A DNA stretch of 49,421 nucleotides from CAZQYB01 sp964582985 (lineage in GTDB: Bacteria > Planctomycetota > Phycisphaerae > Sedimentisphaerales > Anaerobacaceae). Location: positions 1-49,421 of the forward strand of contig CAZOUM010000016.1 of NCBI GenBank assembly GCA_964582985.1, written 5' to 3'. The notes beneath the pieces were generated by a model. That model was not told where the DNA came from, did no database searches, and was given only the letters and a program-made list of their open reading frames with translations. This document shows, one piece after another, positions 1 through 7,152 of the stretch (position 1 is the first letter of the stretch; each line of letters starts with the position of its first letter). A program made the translations under genes and the position numbers.

Positions 1-86
1 GGCTGTGCTGCCACAAAACCACTGATAGCAAATAAAGTGCCGAACAGAATTGCCAAAAGCGCGCATTTTTGCAAATTTCTTACCAC
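1..86 (-). CDS. N-terminus of a secreted protein, cut by window edge
   Basis: A reading frame on the minus strand opens with a GTG at 84-86, directly after an in-frame TAA, and runs off the left edge. The 28 visible residues look like a Sec signal peptide: a short basic start (MVRNLQK), a hydrophobic core (LLAILFGTLFAISGF) and an Ala-rich end (VAAQ) suited to signal peptidase I. There is no Shine-Dalgarno site in front of the GTG. The mature protein lies outside the window, so no function can be given. The signal peptide pattern is what I see; that it is a real gene is inference. Confidence 0.42.
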   Translation of the reverse strand, partial: MVRNLQKCALLAILFGTLFAISGFVAAQ

Positions 87-321
87 TTTTTACGCATTTT
101 TACCAATTTTTGACCAATTTTTTCTTGCCTATTTTGCCCAAACCCCACAAACCAACTCCGCCACCCCCGTTTTTCGCTCAAAAACAGCGATTGCCCCCAA
201 AATCACCAAAGAATAAGCCCCAAAAAAGCCAATTTCACCCTTAACCAGATTTTTTGTTGACCCACGCTCATTATCAGATAAGCTCCAGCTACAATTTTTC
301 CTTTCCAGGAATTCGTCCAAA

Positions 322-1479
322 ATGGCCGAAAAGCAGCATAATTCCGCCGACATCGAGAAATGGCTCAAGCTAATCAGAGCTGAGAGCGTCGGCTCCACCA
401 CCTTTGCAAAGCTCATAAAGCACTTCGGCTCACCTGACCGGGCCCTGGGCGCTTCAGTCAGTGAGCTAACTCACATAGATGGCGTAGGTTACAAAACCGC
501 CCAACAAATCACCAGAACACGTAATAAATTTGATGCAACCACTGAATTGGAACTGGCTGAGAGGCTCGGCGTCTGGATAATCCACCTTGAAGACGAGCGT
601 TACCCACCTTCGTTGAAGCAGATTTATGACCCCCCACCCGTTCTTTATATCAAGGGCACTTTGAGCGACACCGACAGCTTAGCCATTGCAATCGTGGGCA
701 CCCGGCGCTGCAGTCTGTACGGCCAGGAGCAAGCGTCGCGACTCGCTCATTTCTTAGCATCCGCTGGCTTCACAATCTGCTCGGGAATGGCTCGTGGGAT
801 AGATACTGCTGCACATCAAGGAGCGCTATCCGCCAGGGGACGCACAATTGCCGTGCAGGGCTGCGGCCTCGCGAACATCTTTCCACCCGAAAACAAAAGA
901 TTATTCGAACTCATAGCCGAATCCGGGGCCTGTATCAGCGAACTCCCGTTACAGTATGAGCCGCTTTCCGAAAACTTCCCGCCCCGCAACAGGATAATAG
1001 CAGGGCTCTCGCTGGGTACAATCGTCGTTGAAGCTCCCTTAAATTCGGGCGCGATGATCACAGCCAGAAGCGCACTGGACAACAACCGGGAGGTCATGGC
1101 CGTGCCCGGCAAAGTTGATTCACCGCTGAGCAAGGGTGCCCATCAATTGATAAAGCAAGGAGCCAGGCTGGTTGAATCTGTCCAGGACGTGATGGAAGCC
1201 CTGGGGTACGTCGGAAAGCGCCTCAAAAGCCACGTTACCGCCGCTGCCGAAAGTGCTTGTGAAAGAGCTGAAACGCCTTTGTTCAACGTCGGCCAACTAA
1301 ATCTAAGCGGCGACGAAAAAAAGATTTATCATTATTTGGGTAAGGAACCGTTGCACACAGAGCAAATCATCGCTGAGACGAAAATAGCTGCAGGAAGTGT
1401 CCACGCTGGTCTAATATCGCTTAGGCTCAAGGGATTGATAAGACAACTGCCGGGCGGCGGTCTGTTTCTGCGAAGTTAG
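322..1479 (+). CDS. dprA: DNA processing protein DprA
   Basis: Cytoplasmic DprA/Smf family protein, which loads RecA on incoming single-stranded DNA during natural transformation. The 385 residues fit a full-length three-domain protein. An N-terminal helix-hairpin-helix segment lies near residues 48-66 (HIDGVGYKTA). The Rossmann-like DprA core spans about 115-295, with GTRR at 126-129, SGMARGID at 154-161, PRNR at 221-224 and NSGAMIT at 241-247. A C-terminal winged helix (about 315-385) ends in GGGLFLRS. The ATG at 322 has AGGA 11 bases upstream. No topA or other usual dprA neighbour follows; the next gene is 341 bases away, so it is probably transcribed alone. Confidence 0.95.
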   Translation: MAEKQHNSADIEKWLKLIRAESVGSTTFAKLIKHFGSPDRALGASVSELTHIDGVGYKTAQQITRTRNKFDATTELELAERLGVWIIHLEDERYPPSLKQIYDPPPVLYIKGTLSDTDSLAIAIVGTRRCSLYGQEQASRLAHFLASAGFTICSGMARGIDTAAHQGALSARGRTIAVQGCGLANIFPPENKRLFELIAESGACISELPLQYEPLSENFPPRNRIIAGLSLGTIVVEAPLNSGAMITARSALDNNREVMAVPGKVDSPLSKGAHQLIKQGARLVESVQDVMEALGYVGKRLKSHVTAAAESACERAETPLFNVGQLNLSGDEKKIYHYLGKEPLHTEQIIAETKIAAGSVHAGLISLRLKGLIRQLPGGGLFLRS

Positions 1480-1820
1480 GTCATTTTCCATGTTTCCAGT
1501 GTTGCGAGCTACAGCGTCAGATTCGCAGTCTTTTTCCTGATGGCTCCAGGCAACCCAAGCTAATCGTGAAAAAAGCGAGTTTTTCTCACATCAGAGAAGA
1601 CTGCGATTGTAACCACATACGCATACGACAGTTACAGCAAATACGACAAGGTGCGTAAAGTTGAAATTCGCTACCCAAGCCCCCTATTTTCTCTAAAGTA
1701 TTTGTTTGCGGTCCACCGATAGTAGTATTGCCTATTTTAACATTTGGGGTTGCTGCCCCATCCAAGCTGTAAGAATGGGAAATATATACAGAATAGAGAA
1801 TAGCTTTTGGAGGCTCGATT
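1480..1820. other. Intergenic spacer without a recognised gene
   Basis: AT-rich spacer between dprA and the cobalamin-fold gene. It holds a weak imperfect inverted repeat at about 1565-1588 (GTGAAAAA ... TTTTTCTCAC), which might terminate dprA, and a small hairpin TGGGG/CCCCA at 1745-1760. The promoter of the downstream gene should lie here but I find no convincing -35/-10 pair. Confidence 0.4.
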
Positions 1821-2546
1821 ATGACGAAAGAAGGCACTCTCGCACGTTATCTGGTCGCCCTGCTTGAGGGAGACCGGAAGCGATCCCGTACCGTTATTGA
1901 AGAAACCCTCCAAACCGGCATACCCGCTAATTCAGTTTATGTGGACGTTATATGGCCGATCATGGTGGAAATCGAGAAGTTATCTCGCTCAGACAGGATC
2001 ACTGCAGTTCAAGAGCACTTGGCGACGCGGATCAACCGCACTATTGTCAACCAGCTTCAAAACAAGTTACCACACAGACCCTTCAAAAAGAAGAAGATAG
2101 CCGTATGTTGTGCCCCGAACGAATTGCAGGAACTCGGCGCTCAAATAATAGCCGACCTGTTTGAAAGTGATGGATGGGAAGTTAGATTTCTCGGCGGCGG
2201 CCTAAGTAATGATGATATCCTTGCCTTCATAAATGAATACGCCCCCCATATCCTCCTGATTTACGGCACCGCGCCAAAGCAAGCACCGCACATCAGGAGC
2301 TTGATAGATACCATAAAGACTATCAATGCCTGGCCCAATATGCGAATCCTACTCTCGGGTGGCGTCTTCAATCGAGCAGAAGGGCTGTGGCAAGAAATCG
2401 GTGCCGACCTGTTCGCTGGCACGGCTGTGGACGCGCTACACGCAGCCTCACAAGACACACCTGTCGAACCGGCGCCGGCGGCAGCAAGCCGCCGGAGAAA
2501 AAGACGCCAGAAGGTAGTCCAAAGCCCGTCACTGGAGGTTGCATGA
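1821..2546 (+). CDS. Stand-alone cobalamin-binding-fold sensor protein (CarH/AerR-like)
   Basis: The 241 residues have the layout of the cobalamin-binding half of CarH-type or AerR-type regulators: a helical bundle (about 5-85) with W45 and the pair E65-H66, then a Rossmann-type B12-binding domain (about 92-205). In CarH the histidine of the bundle EH motif contacts adenosylcobalamin, and the Rossmann domain carries DxHxxG with the lower axial histidine. Here that motif reads ELQELG (101-106), so the histidine is replaced by Q103. GTA (near 150) and SGG (near 179) fit the other cobalamin-contact loops. There is no MerR DNA-binding domain; the C-terminus is a basic tail (SRRRKRRQK). TGGAGG stands 8 bases before the ATG. 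It may be a B12-dependent light or redox sensor acting through a partner, or a fold that no longer binds B12 His-on. No regulator gene is adjacent. Confidence 0.75.
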   Translation: MTKEGTLARYLVALLEGDRKRSRTVIEETLQTGIPANSVYVDVIWPIMVEIEKLSRSDRITAVQEHLATRINRTIVNQLQNKLPHRPFKKKKIAVCCAPNELQELGAQIIADLFESDGWEVRFLGGGLSNDDILAFINEYAPHILLIYGTAPKQAPHIRSLIDTIKTINAWPNMRILLSGGVFNRAEGLWQEIGADLFAGTAVDALHAASQDTPVEPAPAAASRRRKRRQKVVQSPSLEVA

Positions 2547-2661
2547 GAGTGGTTAGACATTTCGTCTGACTGCTGCCTATTTGGTGCTTCTTATCCAAGA
2601 AACTATCGCTGCTAAGTGTCAGCCATTTCGCTTAGAAACCGCTCGTTGGGGACAAGCAAAA

Positions 2662-4224
2662 TCAGTGCGCGTCTTTTTGCAGCTTATATTCCACGCTATC
2701 GACTAAAGCTTGCCAGCTTGCTTCAATGATGTTCTCTGAGACGCCGACGGTGCCCCAGACTAACTTCTTGTCTCGCGATTCGATTATCACCCGCACACGG
2801 GCAGCGGTTCCAGCACCGGCGTTAACGACACGGACCTTGTAGTCGATCAGTCGCATCTCATTGATGCTTGGGAAGAAATTCTCAAGCGACTTTCGAAGAG
2901 CTGCATCAAGTGCATTCACCGGGCCATCACCCTCCCCGACTACGTGCTCAACCTTTTCACCAACCTTCAGCTTAACCGTTGCCTCAGTAACGAGATTGCC
3001 GGTTGTGTCCTTCTCGACAGTTACATGGTACTTTATAAGGTCAAAGGACGGCTTATAAGTGCCCATAATCTTTTTGACCAGCAGATCAAAACTGGCATTA
3101 GCCGCCTCAAATTGATACCCCTCATTCTCAAGCTGCTGAACACGGCCAAGTATTTCCCTGGCCAACCTCTTATCCTCAGCTATCTTCTCCTTTTCAAGTT
3201 CGGCCAAAATATTCGACTTACCGCTCAGTTCAGATATAAGGAACCGTCGTTCGTTGCCGATGAGCTTCGGGTCAATATGCTCATACGTACGCTTGTTTTT
3301 GCGCAAGGCGTCGACATGTAGACCGGCCTTATGTGCAAAGGCACTTTCACCGACATAAGGCATATTCATCACCGGTGTCAGATTTCCCATCTCGCAAACA
3401 AAACGTGAGACCTCCGTCAAGGTTTTGACCTTTTCAAGACTGAGGACCTCAAGACCCATCTTAAATGCAAGGTCAGGTATGACTGTGCACAAATTGGCGT
3501 TGCCGCACCGCTCGCCGAGCCCGTTAATAGTGCCCTGAACGTGACAGGTGCCAGCCCGAACTGCCGCTAAGGTATTGGCTGTTGCACAGTCGCTGTCATT
3601 ATGCGCATGAATGCCAACCACAGTCGAACTTAGTTCAGTACAGACGGTCTTTGTAATTTCGTACACTTCGTTCGGCAGACATCCGCCGTTGGTATCGCAA
3701 AGCACCACTACATCAGCCCCAGCCTCAGCCGCAGCAGATAGAACCTTCATCGAATATTCACGGTTTTCCTTGTAGCCGTCGTAGAAATGCTCAGCATCGA
3801 AAATAGTCTCAAGACCGTGCTTTTTTAAAAACTTCACCGAGTCAGCGCAAATTGCCAAATTCTCATCCAGCGAGCAGCCCAGCACTTCCGTTACGTGCAT
3901 ATCCCAGCTTTTGCCGACTATGGTCGCAGCCGATGTTTTGCACTCAAGCACAGCGCGGAGCGAAACATCATCAGAAACCTTTACGTTCGCTCTGCGGGTG
4001 CTGCCGAATGCGACGACTTTTGAATTTTTCAAACCCAACCTGGCTACTTCCTGGAAGAACTGCATCTCCTTGGGGTTCGAAGCCGCATATCCTCCCTCAA
4101 TGTAATCGATGCCAAGCTTATCGATACATCGGGCGATTGAGAGCTTATCTTCCAGTGAAAAGCTGACGCCCTCGGTTTGCATGCCGTCCCGCAAAGTCGT
4201 ATCGTAAATCTTTATCTTTTCCAT
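2662..4224 (-). CDS. cimA: (R)-citramalate synthase
   Basis: Condenses pyruvate and acetyl-CoA to citramalate, the first step of the threonine-independent route to 2-oxobutyrate and isoleucine. The 520 residues comprise an HMGL-like TIM barrel (about 4-275) beginning with YDTTLRDGMQTEG, with the metal site pair in HAHNDSDCA and the NGLGERCGN loop, then a linker and a C-terminal LeuA-type regulatory domain (about 390-515; GDGPVNALDAAL). This two-domain form at about 520 residues is typical of CimA/LeuA2 proteins rather than homocitrate synthase. No leu or ilv genes are adjacent. It converges with the cobalamin-fold gene across a 115-base gap. No Shine-Dalgarno is visible before the ATG. LeuA is the main alternative, but the motif spacing and size favour CimA. 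Confidence 0.88.
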   Translation of the reverse strand: MEKIKIYDTTLRDGMQTEGVSFSLEDKLSIARCIDKLGIDYIEGGYAASNPKEMQFFQEVARLGLKNSKVVAFGSTRRANVKVSDDVSLRAVLECKTSAATIVGKSWDMHVTEVLGCSLDENLAICADSVKFLKKHGLETIFDAEHFYDGYKENREYSMKVLSAAAEAGADVVVLCDTNGGCLPNEVYEITKTVCTELSSTVVGIHAHNDSDCATANTLAAVRAGTCHVQGTINGLGERCGNANLCTVIPDLAFKMGLEVLSLEKVKTLTEVSRFVCEMGNLTPVMNMPYVGESAFAHKAGLHVDALRKNKRTYEHIDPKLIGNERRFLISELSGKSNILAELEKEKIAEDKRLAREILGRVQQLENEGYQFEAANASFDLLVKKIMGTYKPSFDLIKYHVTVEKDTTGNLVTEATVKLKVGEKVEHVVGEGDGPVNALDAALRKSLENFFPSINEMRLIDYKVRVVNAGAGTAARVRVIIESRDKKLVWGTVGVSENIIEASWQALVDSVEYKLQKDAH

Positions 4225-4498
4225 AGCTAATTTTGCACCTTGAACGCCGTATCCACACAGTTAGGTTATTTTATGGTATCTCATTTTAGCCGGATAATAT
4301 AGGGATGTAAAGGGCAAAAGTCTGGGGCAAATATTGCTGGGCTGCGCCCCGGATAACCAAATTTATTTGTAACCGTTCAGGCCTTTTTCAGGCCTAAGGT
4401 AGTAGTGATGGTGTAAGAGTTTGGAAATAATAGGCGGACAAGGCATCTTGGAGGAATTGCCAGGCGGTTCGGCGCTTGAAAAATGGAGGTTGATTTGC

Positions 4499-4527
4499 TT
4501 GACACCCAGCGTTAAGTGTGTTATAAA
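4499..4527 (+). promoter_or_regulatory. Sigma-70 type promoter for the SUMF1-domain gene
   Basis: TTGACA at 4499-4504 and TATAAA at 4522-4527 are separated by 17 bases, close to consensus. The predicted start is near 4534, giving a leader of about 93 nt before the ATG at 4627, which is preceded by a strong AGGAGG at 4613-4618. Confidence 0.75.
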
Positions 4528-4626
4528 GTGATTAGACAAAACGAGGCGGTTATTTGATACTGGTCGCGGTGCCCAATAGTGTGAAAATGGCCGCGAAATG
4601 AAAACTCTGAACAGGAGGAACAAACC

Positions 4627-5712
4627 ATGGGGAAGAAAAAATCATTAATTATTGTGTCGCTAATTGTCTTTGTGCTTTCATGCGTCCCAGCCTTCGCTGA
4701 TTGTCCATCGGCTGACCTTACCGGCGACTGTTTTGTCAATTTCGAAGATTTCGCTCTAATCAAACCTCGGTTACTCAACAATTGCGATTTGAATGACGTA
4801 AATACGCTGGCGAATCAACTGCCGGAATCAGGAGTTCCTACAGACCCCTGTATTATGGTCTGGGTGGATATAAACGACTCGGGTGTTACCAAGCTGTGGC
4901 TTTTACGTTTTGTCGCCCTTGGACGTGACCTAGGTTCCGACGAACACAAGCACAAGGGCTTCAATGGACAAATGAGCAAATATGAAACCACCAATGCTCA
5001 ATACTGTGTGTTTCTCAACGATTCACTTGCTTCCGGCGATATATACGTAAGCAGCTCCATAGTTCATGACGCCTACGGCACACACCCCGGATACATAGTT
5101 TATGGCGCCAACGGTACAAACCCCGGAGAGGATTTCGTTAACGAAGTCTATTTTGAAACCTATTCGAGCAATAAGGGTAGTCAGATTGACTATAACAATG
5201 TAAGCGGAACTTTCAGCGTCCGAACTCGAGACAGCTATGATATGAGCAATCATCCTGTAGTCGCGGTAAGCTGGTACGGAGCGACAGCCTTTTGTAATTA
5301 TTATGGTTATAGATTGCCTACTGAGTGGGAATGGCAGGCGGTGGCCGACTTCGACGGCACTTACATATATGGATGCGGTAAAACAATAAGCCAGGGCAAA
5401 GCAAACGTTTGGCAGGGCAAATTCGTCAATCCGCTTGGCTTGTCTGATTATCCTTATACAACCCCGGTTGATTATTATGAGACAAACGGTCCCGGCCCAT
5501 ACGGGTACGGGATGTGCGATATGGCGGGTAATGTCTTCGAATGGACTGATAGCTGGCAGTCTGGTCTTCACATCTTTCGCGTTGTCAAAAGCACCAGCTT
5601 CTTCTACAGCGGATACGAACGCGGCTGTGTCTGGAACAGGGGCGGGACAATGCCGGGGGAGGCCTACCTCTACGACGACATCAGTTTTCGTGTTGTCCTG
5701 GATTCAAATTAA
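4627..5712 (+). CDS. Secreted SUMF1/FGE-fold protein with dockerin-like N-terminus
   Basis: Exported protein of 361 residues. Residues 1-24 are a signal peptide ending PAFA. Residues 26-90 contain a dockerin-like calcium-loop segment (DLTGDCFVNFEDFALI) of a kind common in secreted planctomycete proteins. Residues about 100-358 form a formylglycine-generating-enzyme (SUMF1) fold: KYETTNAQYCVFLN, NHPVVAVSWYGATAFCNYYG, RLPTEWEWQAV and MCDMAGNVFEWT are its hallmark blocks. The C-terminal region that carries the copper-binding cysteine pair in true FGE is replaced by RVVKSTSFFYSGYERGCVW, with only one cysteine, so sulfatase activation is unlikely and a binding or structural role is more plausible. 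There is no PEP-CTERM or other sorting tail. No sulfatase gene is nearby. A strong promoter and Shine-Dalgarno precede it, suggesting good expression as a single gene. Confidence 0.85.
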   Translation: MGKKKSLIIVSLIVFVLSCVPAFADCPSADLTGDCFVNFEDFALIKPRLLNNCDLNDVNTLANQLPESGVPTDPCIMVWVDINDSGVTKLWLLRFVALGRDLGSDEHKHKGFNGQMSKYETTNAQYCVFLNDSLASGDIYVSSSIVHDAYGTHPGYIVYGANGTNPGEDFVNEVYFETYSSNKGSQIDYNNVSGTFSVRTRDSYDMSNHPVVAVSWYGATAFCNYYGYRLPTEWEWQAVADFDGTYIYGCGKTISQGKANVWQGKFVNPLGLSDYPYTTPVDYYETNGPGPYGYGMCDMAGNVFEWTDSWQSGLHIFRVVKSTSFFYSGYERGCVWNRGGTMPGEAYLYDDISFRVVLDSN

Positions 5713-5841
5713 CACTTTGCCCTTTGCTCTTTTACCCTTTGTATCCGAGCGAAGCAAGGGCGCGCTATATTTTGGAAGTAAAGGTAGAAGGCATAAGTCA
5801 GAAGTCAGTAGAAAAAGGCAAGAGGTCGAAGTCACATTGTT

Positions 5842-6002
5842 ATGCCCAACCTGATCGGGCATCCAGACAGACAAAGACCGAATGAGGTAACGAAAGAATG
5901 GATTCCCGCCCCCAATCGGGTTGAGGGCAGGCTTTGCGCGGGAATGACATGGTAAGCGCAGACGACTAACGATGTCATGCCCGACTTGATCGGGCATCCA
6001 GA
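5842..6002. repeat. Palindromic repeat cluster upstream of the GIY-YIG gene
   Basis: Two direct copies of a 26-base element (5842-5867 and 5977-6002) differ at two positions and each contains the hairpin GCCCGA/TCGGGC followed by ATCCAGA. Between them lies a larger palindromic element at 5902-5945 with arms ATTCCCGC and GCGGGAAT. The second 26-base copy ends 15 bases before the GIY-YIG ATG. Elements of this kind are scattered in many bacterial genomes; reading them as protein gives only spurious peptides. Confidence 0.8.
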
Positions 6003-6017
6003 GTAAGCGTAACATCG

Positions 6018-6325
6018 ATGCAAAATCGCATTTTGTCTATATCCTCGCCAGTAAACGAAATGGCACGTTGTACATCGGTATGACGGGCAATCTGTTAAAA
6101 CGGGTCGACCAGCACAAGAACGACCTGGTCGAGGGCTTTACGGCAAAATATGGCGTGCATCAGTTGGTGTATTATCAGCGGTATCACAATGTCAACGATG
6201 CGACAAAGTGGGAAAAGCAATTGAAAAAATGGAACCGGCAATGGAAAATCGAGTTGATCAAAAAAGACAATCCCGAATGGCGGGAACTGTTTGATGAATT
6301 GGTGGAGGCGAGGCCTTACGCATAA
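6018..6325 (+). pseudogene. GIY-YIG single-domain endonuclease with a one-base frameshift near the start
   Basis: Small UPF0213/URI-type GIY-YIG nuclease-like gene. The long frame encodes VYILASKRNGTLYIG, the two strands that carry the GIY and YIG tyrosines, then a helix with R (NLLKRVDQHK), an E in EGFTAKYG and the usual KWEKQLKKW and NPEW blocks, ending ARPYA. That frame is open back to 5990 but offers no ATG/GTG/TTG before TTG 6068, which would remove the first catalytic strand. An ATG at 6018 reads MQNR and is one base out of frame (50 bases to codon 6068). One extra C near 6030 would give MQNRHFVYILASKRNG, the expected family start. So this is either a fresh -1 frameshift or a sequence error. 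It is flanked by palindromic repeats on both sides. Confidence 0.75.
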
Positions 6326-6563
6326 GATAAACTGGATTCCCGCTCCCCGTTTTCGCGGGGACAAGCTTCGCGGGAATGACACCTATAGCAGGGCTTTGTT
6401 TGTACGGATGATTATTTCAGACGTAAGAAGTATTTGAAAACAGGAACTTGGCAGAACACCCGTCCATTTTAGCTCAGGACTGTCCTGATGTAAAGAGGCA
6501 TGTTAGCAGCAAAATAACGCTTCCAAAACTGCACTTGGGAAAGGAATTTTCATAAAGAGTTGT
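6326..6563. other. Spacer between the GIY-YIG gene and the ptsN promoter
   Basis: The first part holds the palindromic element at 6336-6377. The remainder to the ptsN promoter shows no coding frame or structure that I can support. Confidence 0.5.
6336..6377. repeat. Palindromic element downstream of the GIY-YIG gene
   Basis: Arms ATTCCCGC (6336-6343) and GCGGGAAT (6370-6377) enclose an inner CCCCG/CGGGG hairpin (6345-6349 with 6356-6360). It is the same family and orientation as the element at 5902-5945: both begin TGGATTCCCGC and end GCGGGAATGACA. It starts 10 bases after the GIY-YIG stop codon and could also act as a transcription end. Confidence 0.8.
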
Positions 6564-6592
6564 TTGTAAGCAGGCCGATAATTGAATATAAT
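6564..6592 (+). promoter_or_regulatory. Sigma-70 type promoter for the ptsN-like gene
   Basis: TTGTAA at 6564-6569 and TATAAT at 6587-6592 with a 17-base spacer. The predicted start is near 6599, leaving a leader of about 49 nt before the ATG at 6648. Confidence 0.7.
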
Positions 6593-6613
6593 TCCTGGCC
6601 TAATGTGAACCCG

Positions 6614-6635
6614 CGGTCGTAAGACCGTTTATTTT
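6614..6635 (+). promoter_or_regulatory. Hairpin plus U-rich run in the ptsN leader
   Basis: CGGTC-gtaa-GACCG (6614-6627) is followed by TTTATTTTG. It lies between the predicted transcription start and the ATG, so it may be a small attenuator or an mRNA-stabilising 5' hairpin. The 5-base-pair stem is short. Confidence 0.35.
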
Positions 6636-6647
6636 GTTGTAACCAAG

Positions 6648-7106
6648 ATGCAACTAACACAAATATTGCAACCAGCTTGTATCAAAGTTCCGCTGGATGG
6701 TGAAGACAAGCAACTTGTTATAACCGAGTTAGTGGATTTGCTCGATGCAAATGGATTGCTCTTAGACAGGAATACTGTTTTGGAAGCGGTCTTAGCGCGT
6801 GAGCAGACCCGCAGCACCGGAATTGGCTCAGGAATCGCTATCCCCCATGGCAAATGTAAAGCCGTCAAGGAGCTTGTTATGGCCGTTGGAATTGCGCATG
6901 AGCCGATTGATTTTGCCAGTGTCGACGGAAAGCCTGTCACAATCGTACTTCTCTTAGTATCACCTGCTGACCAAACCGGCCCCCATATTCAGGCTTTGGC
7001 CAGAATAAGCAGGCTAATGCTTGATGAGAGATTCAAACAAGGACTTGAAGAAGCAACCTCTGCTGAGCAGGTCTACGAGCTTTTGAGCAGTAAAGAGAAT
7101 GAATAG
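6648..7106 (+). CDS. ptsN: PTS EIIA-type nitrogen/fructose family regulator
   Basis: A single EIIA domain of the fructose/mannitol/nitrogen class, 152 residues, the usual size of a free-standing PtsN. The hallmark block is STGIGSGIAIPHGK near residues 56-70, where the histidine in IPHGK is the phosphorylation site; DGKPVTIVLLLVSP and the C-terminal helix LLSSKENE complete the fold. Such proteins take phosphate from HPr or NPr and usually regulate rather than transport. No EIIB, EIIC, HPr or rpoN gene is adjacent. It has its own promoter and leader hairpin and converges with glgP, whose stop is 46 bases away. A regulatory role in carbon storage is suggested only by this neighbourhood. Confidence 0.85.
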   Translation: MQLTQILQPACIKVPLDGEDKQLVITELVDLLDANGLLLDRNTVLEAVLAREQTRSTGIGSGIAIPHGKCKAVKELVMAVGIAHEPIDFASVDGKPVTIVLLLVSPADQTGPHIQALARISRLMLDERFKQGLEEATSAEQVYELLSSKENE

Positions 7107-7108
7107 GC

Positions 7109-7149
7109 GCTGCTAATCCAGGAACCGCATGTTCTGAACCGGCAGCAGC
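7109..7149. terminator. Possible bidirectional terminator between ptsN and glgP
   Basis: Between the convergent stops, GCTGCT (7109-7114) can pair with AGCAGC (7144-7149) and GGAAC (7121-7125) with GTTCT (7131-7135). No T-run follows on either strand, so termination is uncertain. Confidence 0.3.
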
Positions 7150-7152
7150 CAA

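Noticed and set aside
129..416. Minus-strand open frame of 95 codons over the dprA start
   Set aside because: It runs antisense through the dprA N-terminus, has no ribosome site and no recognisable domain.
5704..6023. Minus-strand frames encoding repeated WMPDQVGH peptides
   Set aside because: They are translations of the palindromic repeat copies at 5842-6002; such peptides recur wherever this repeat type occurs and are not genes.
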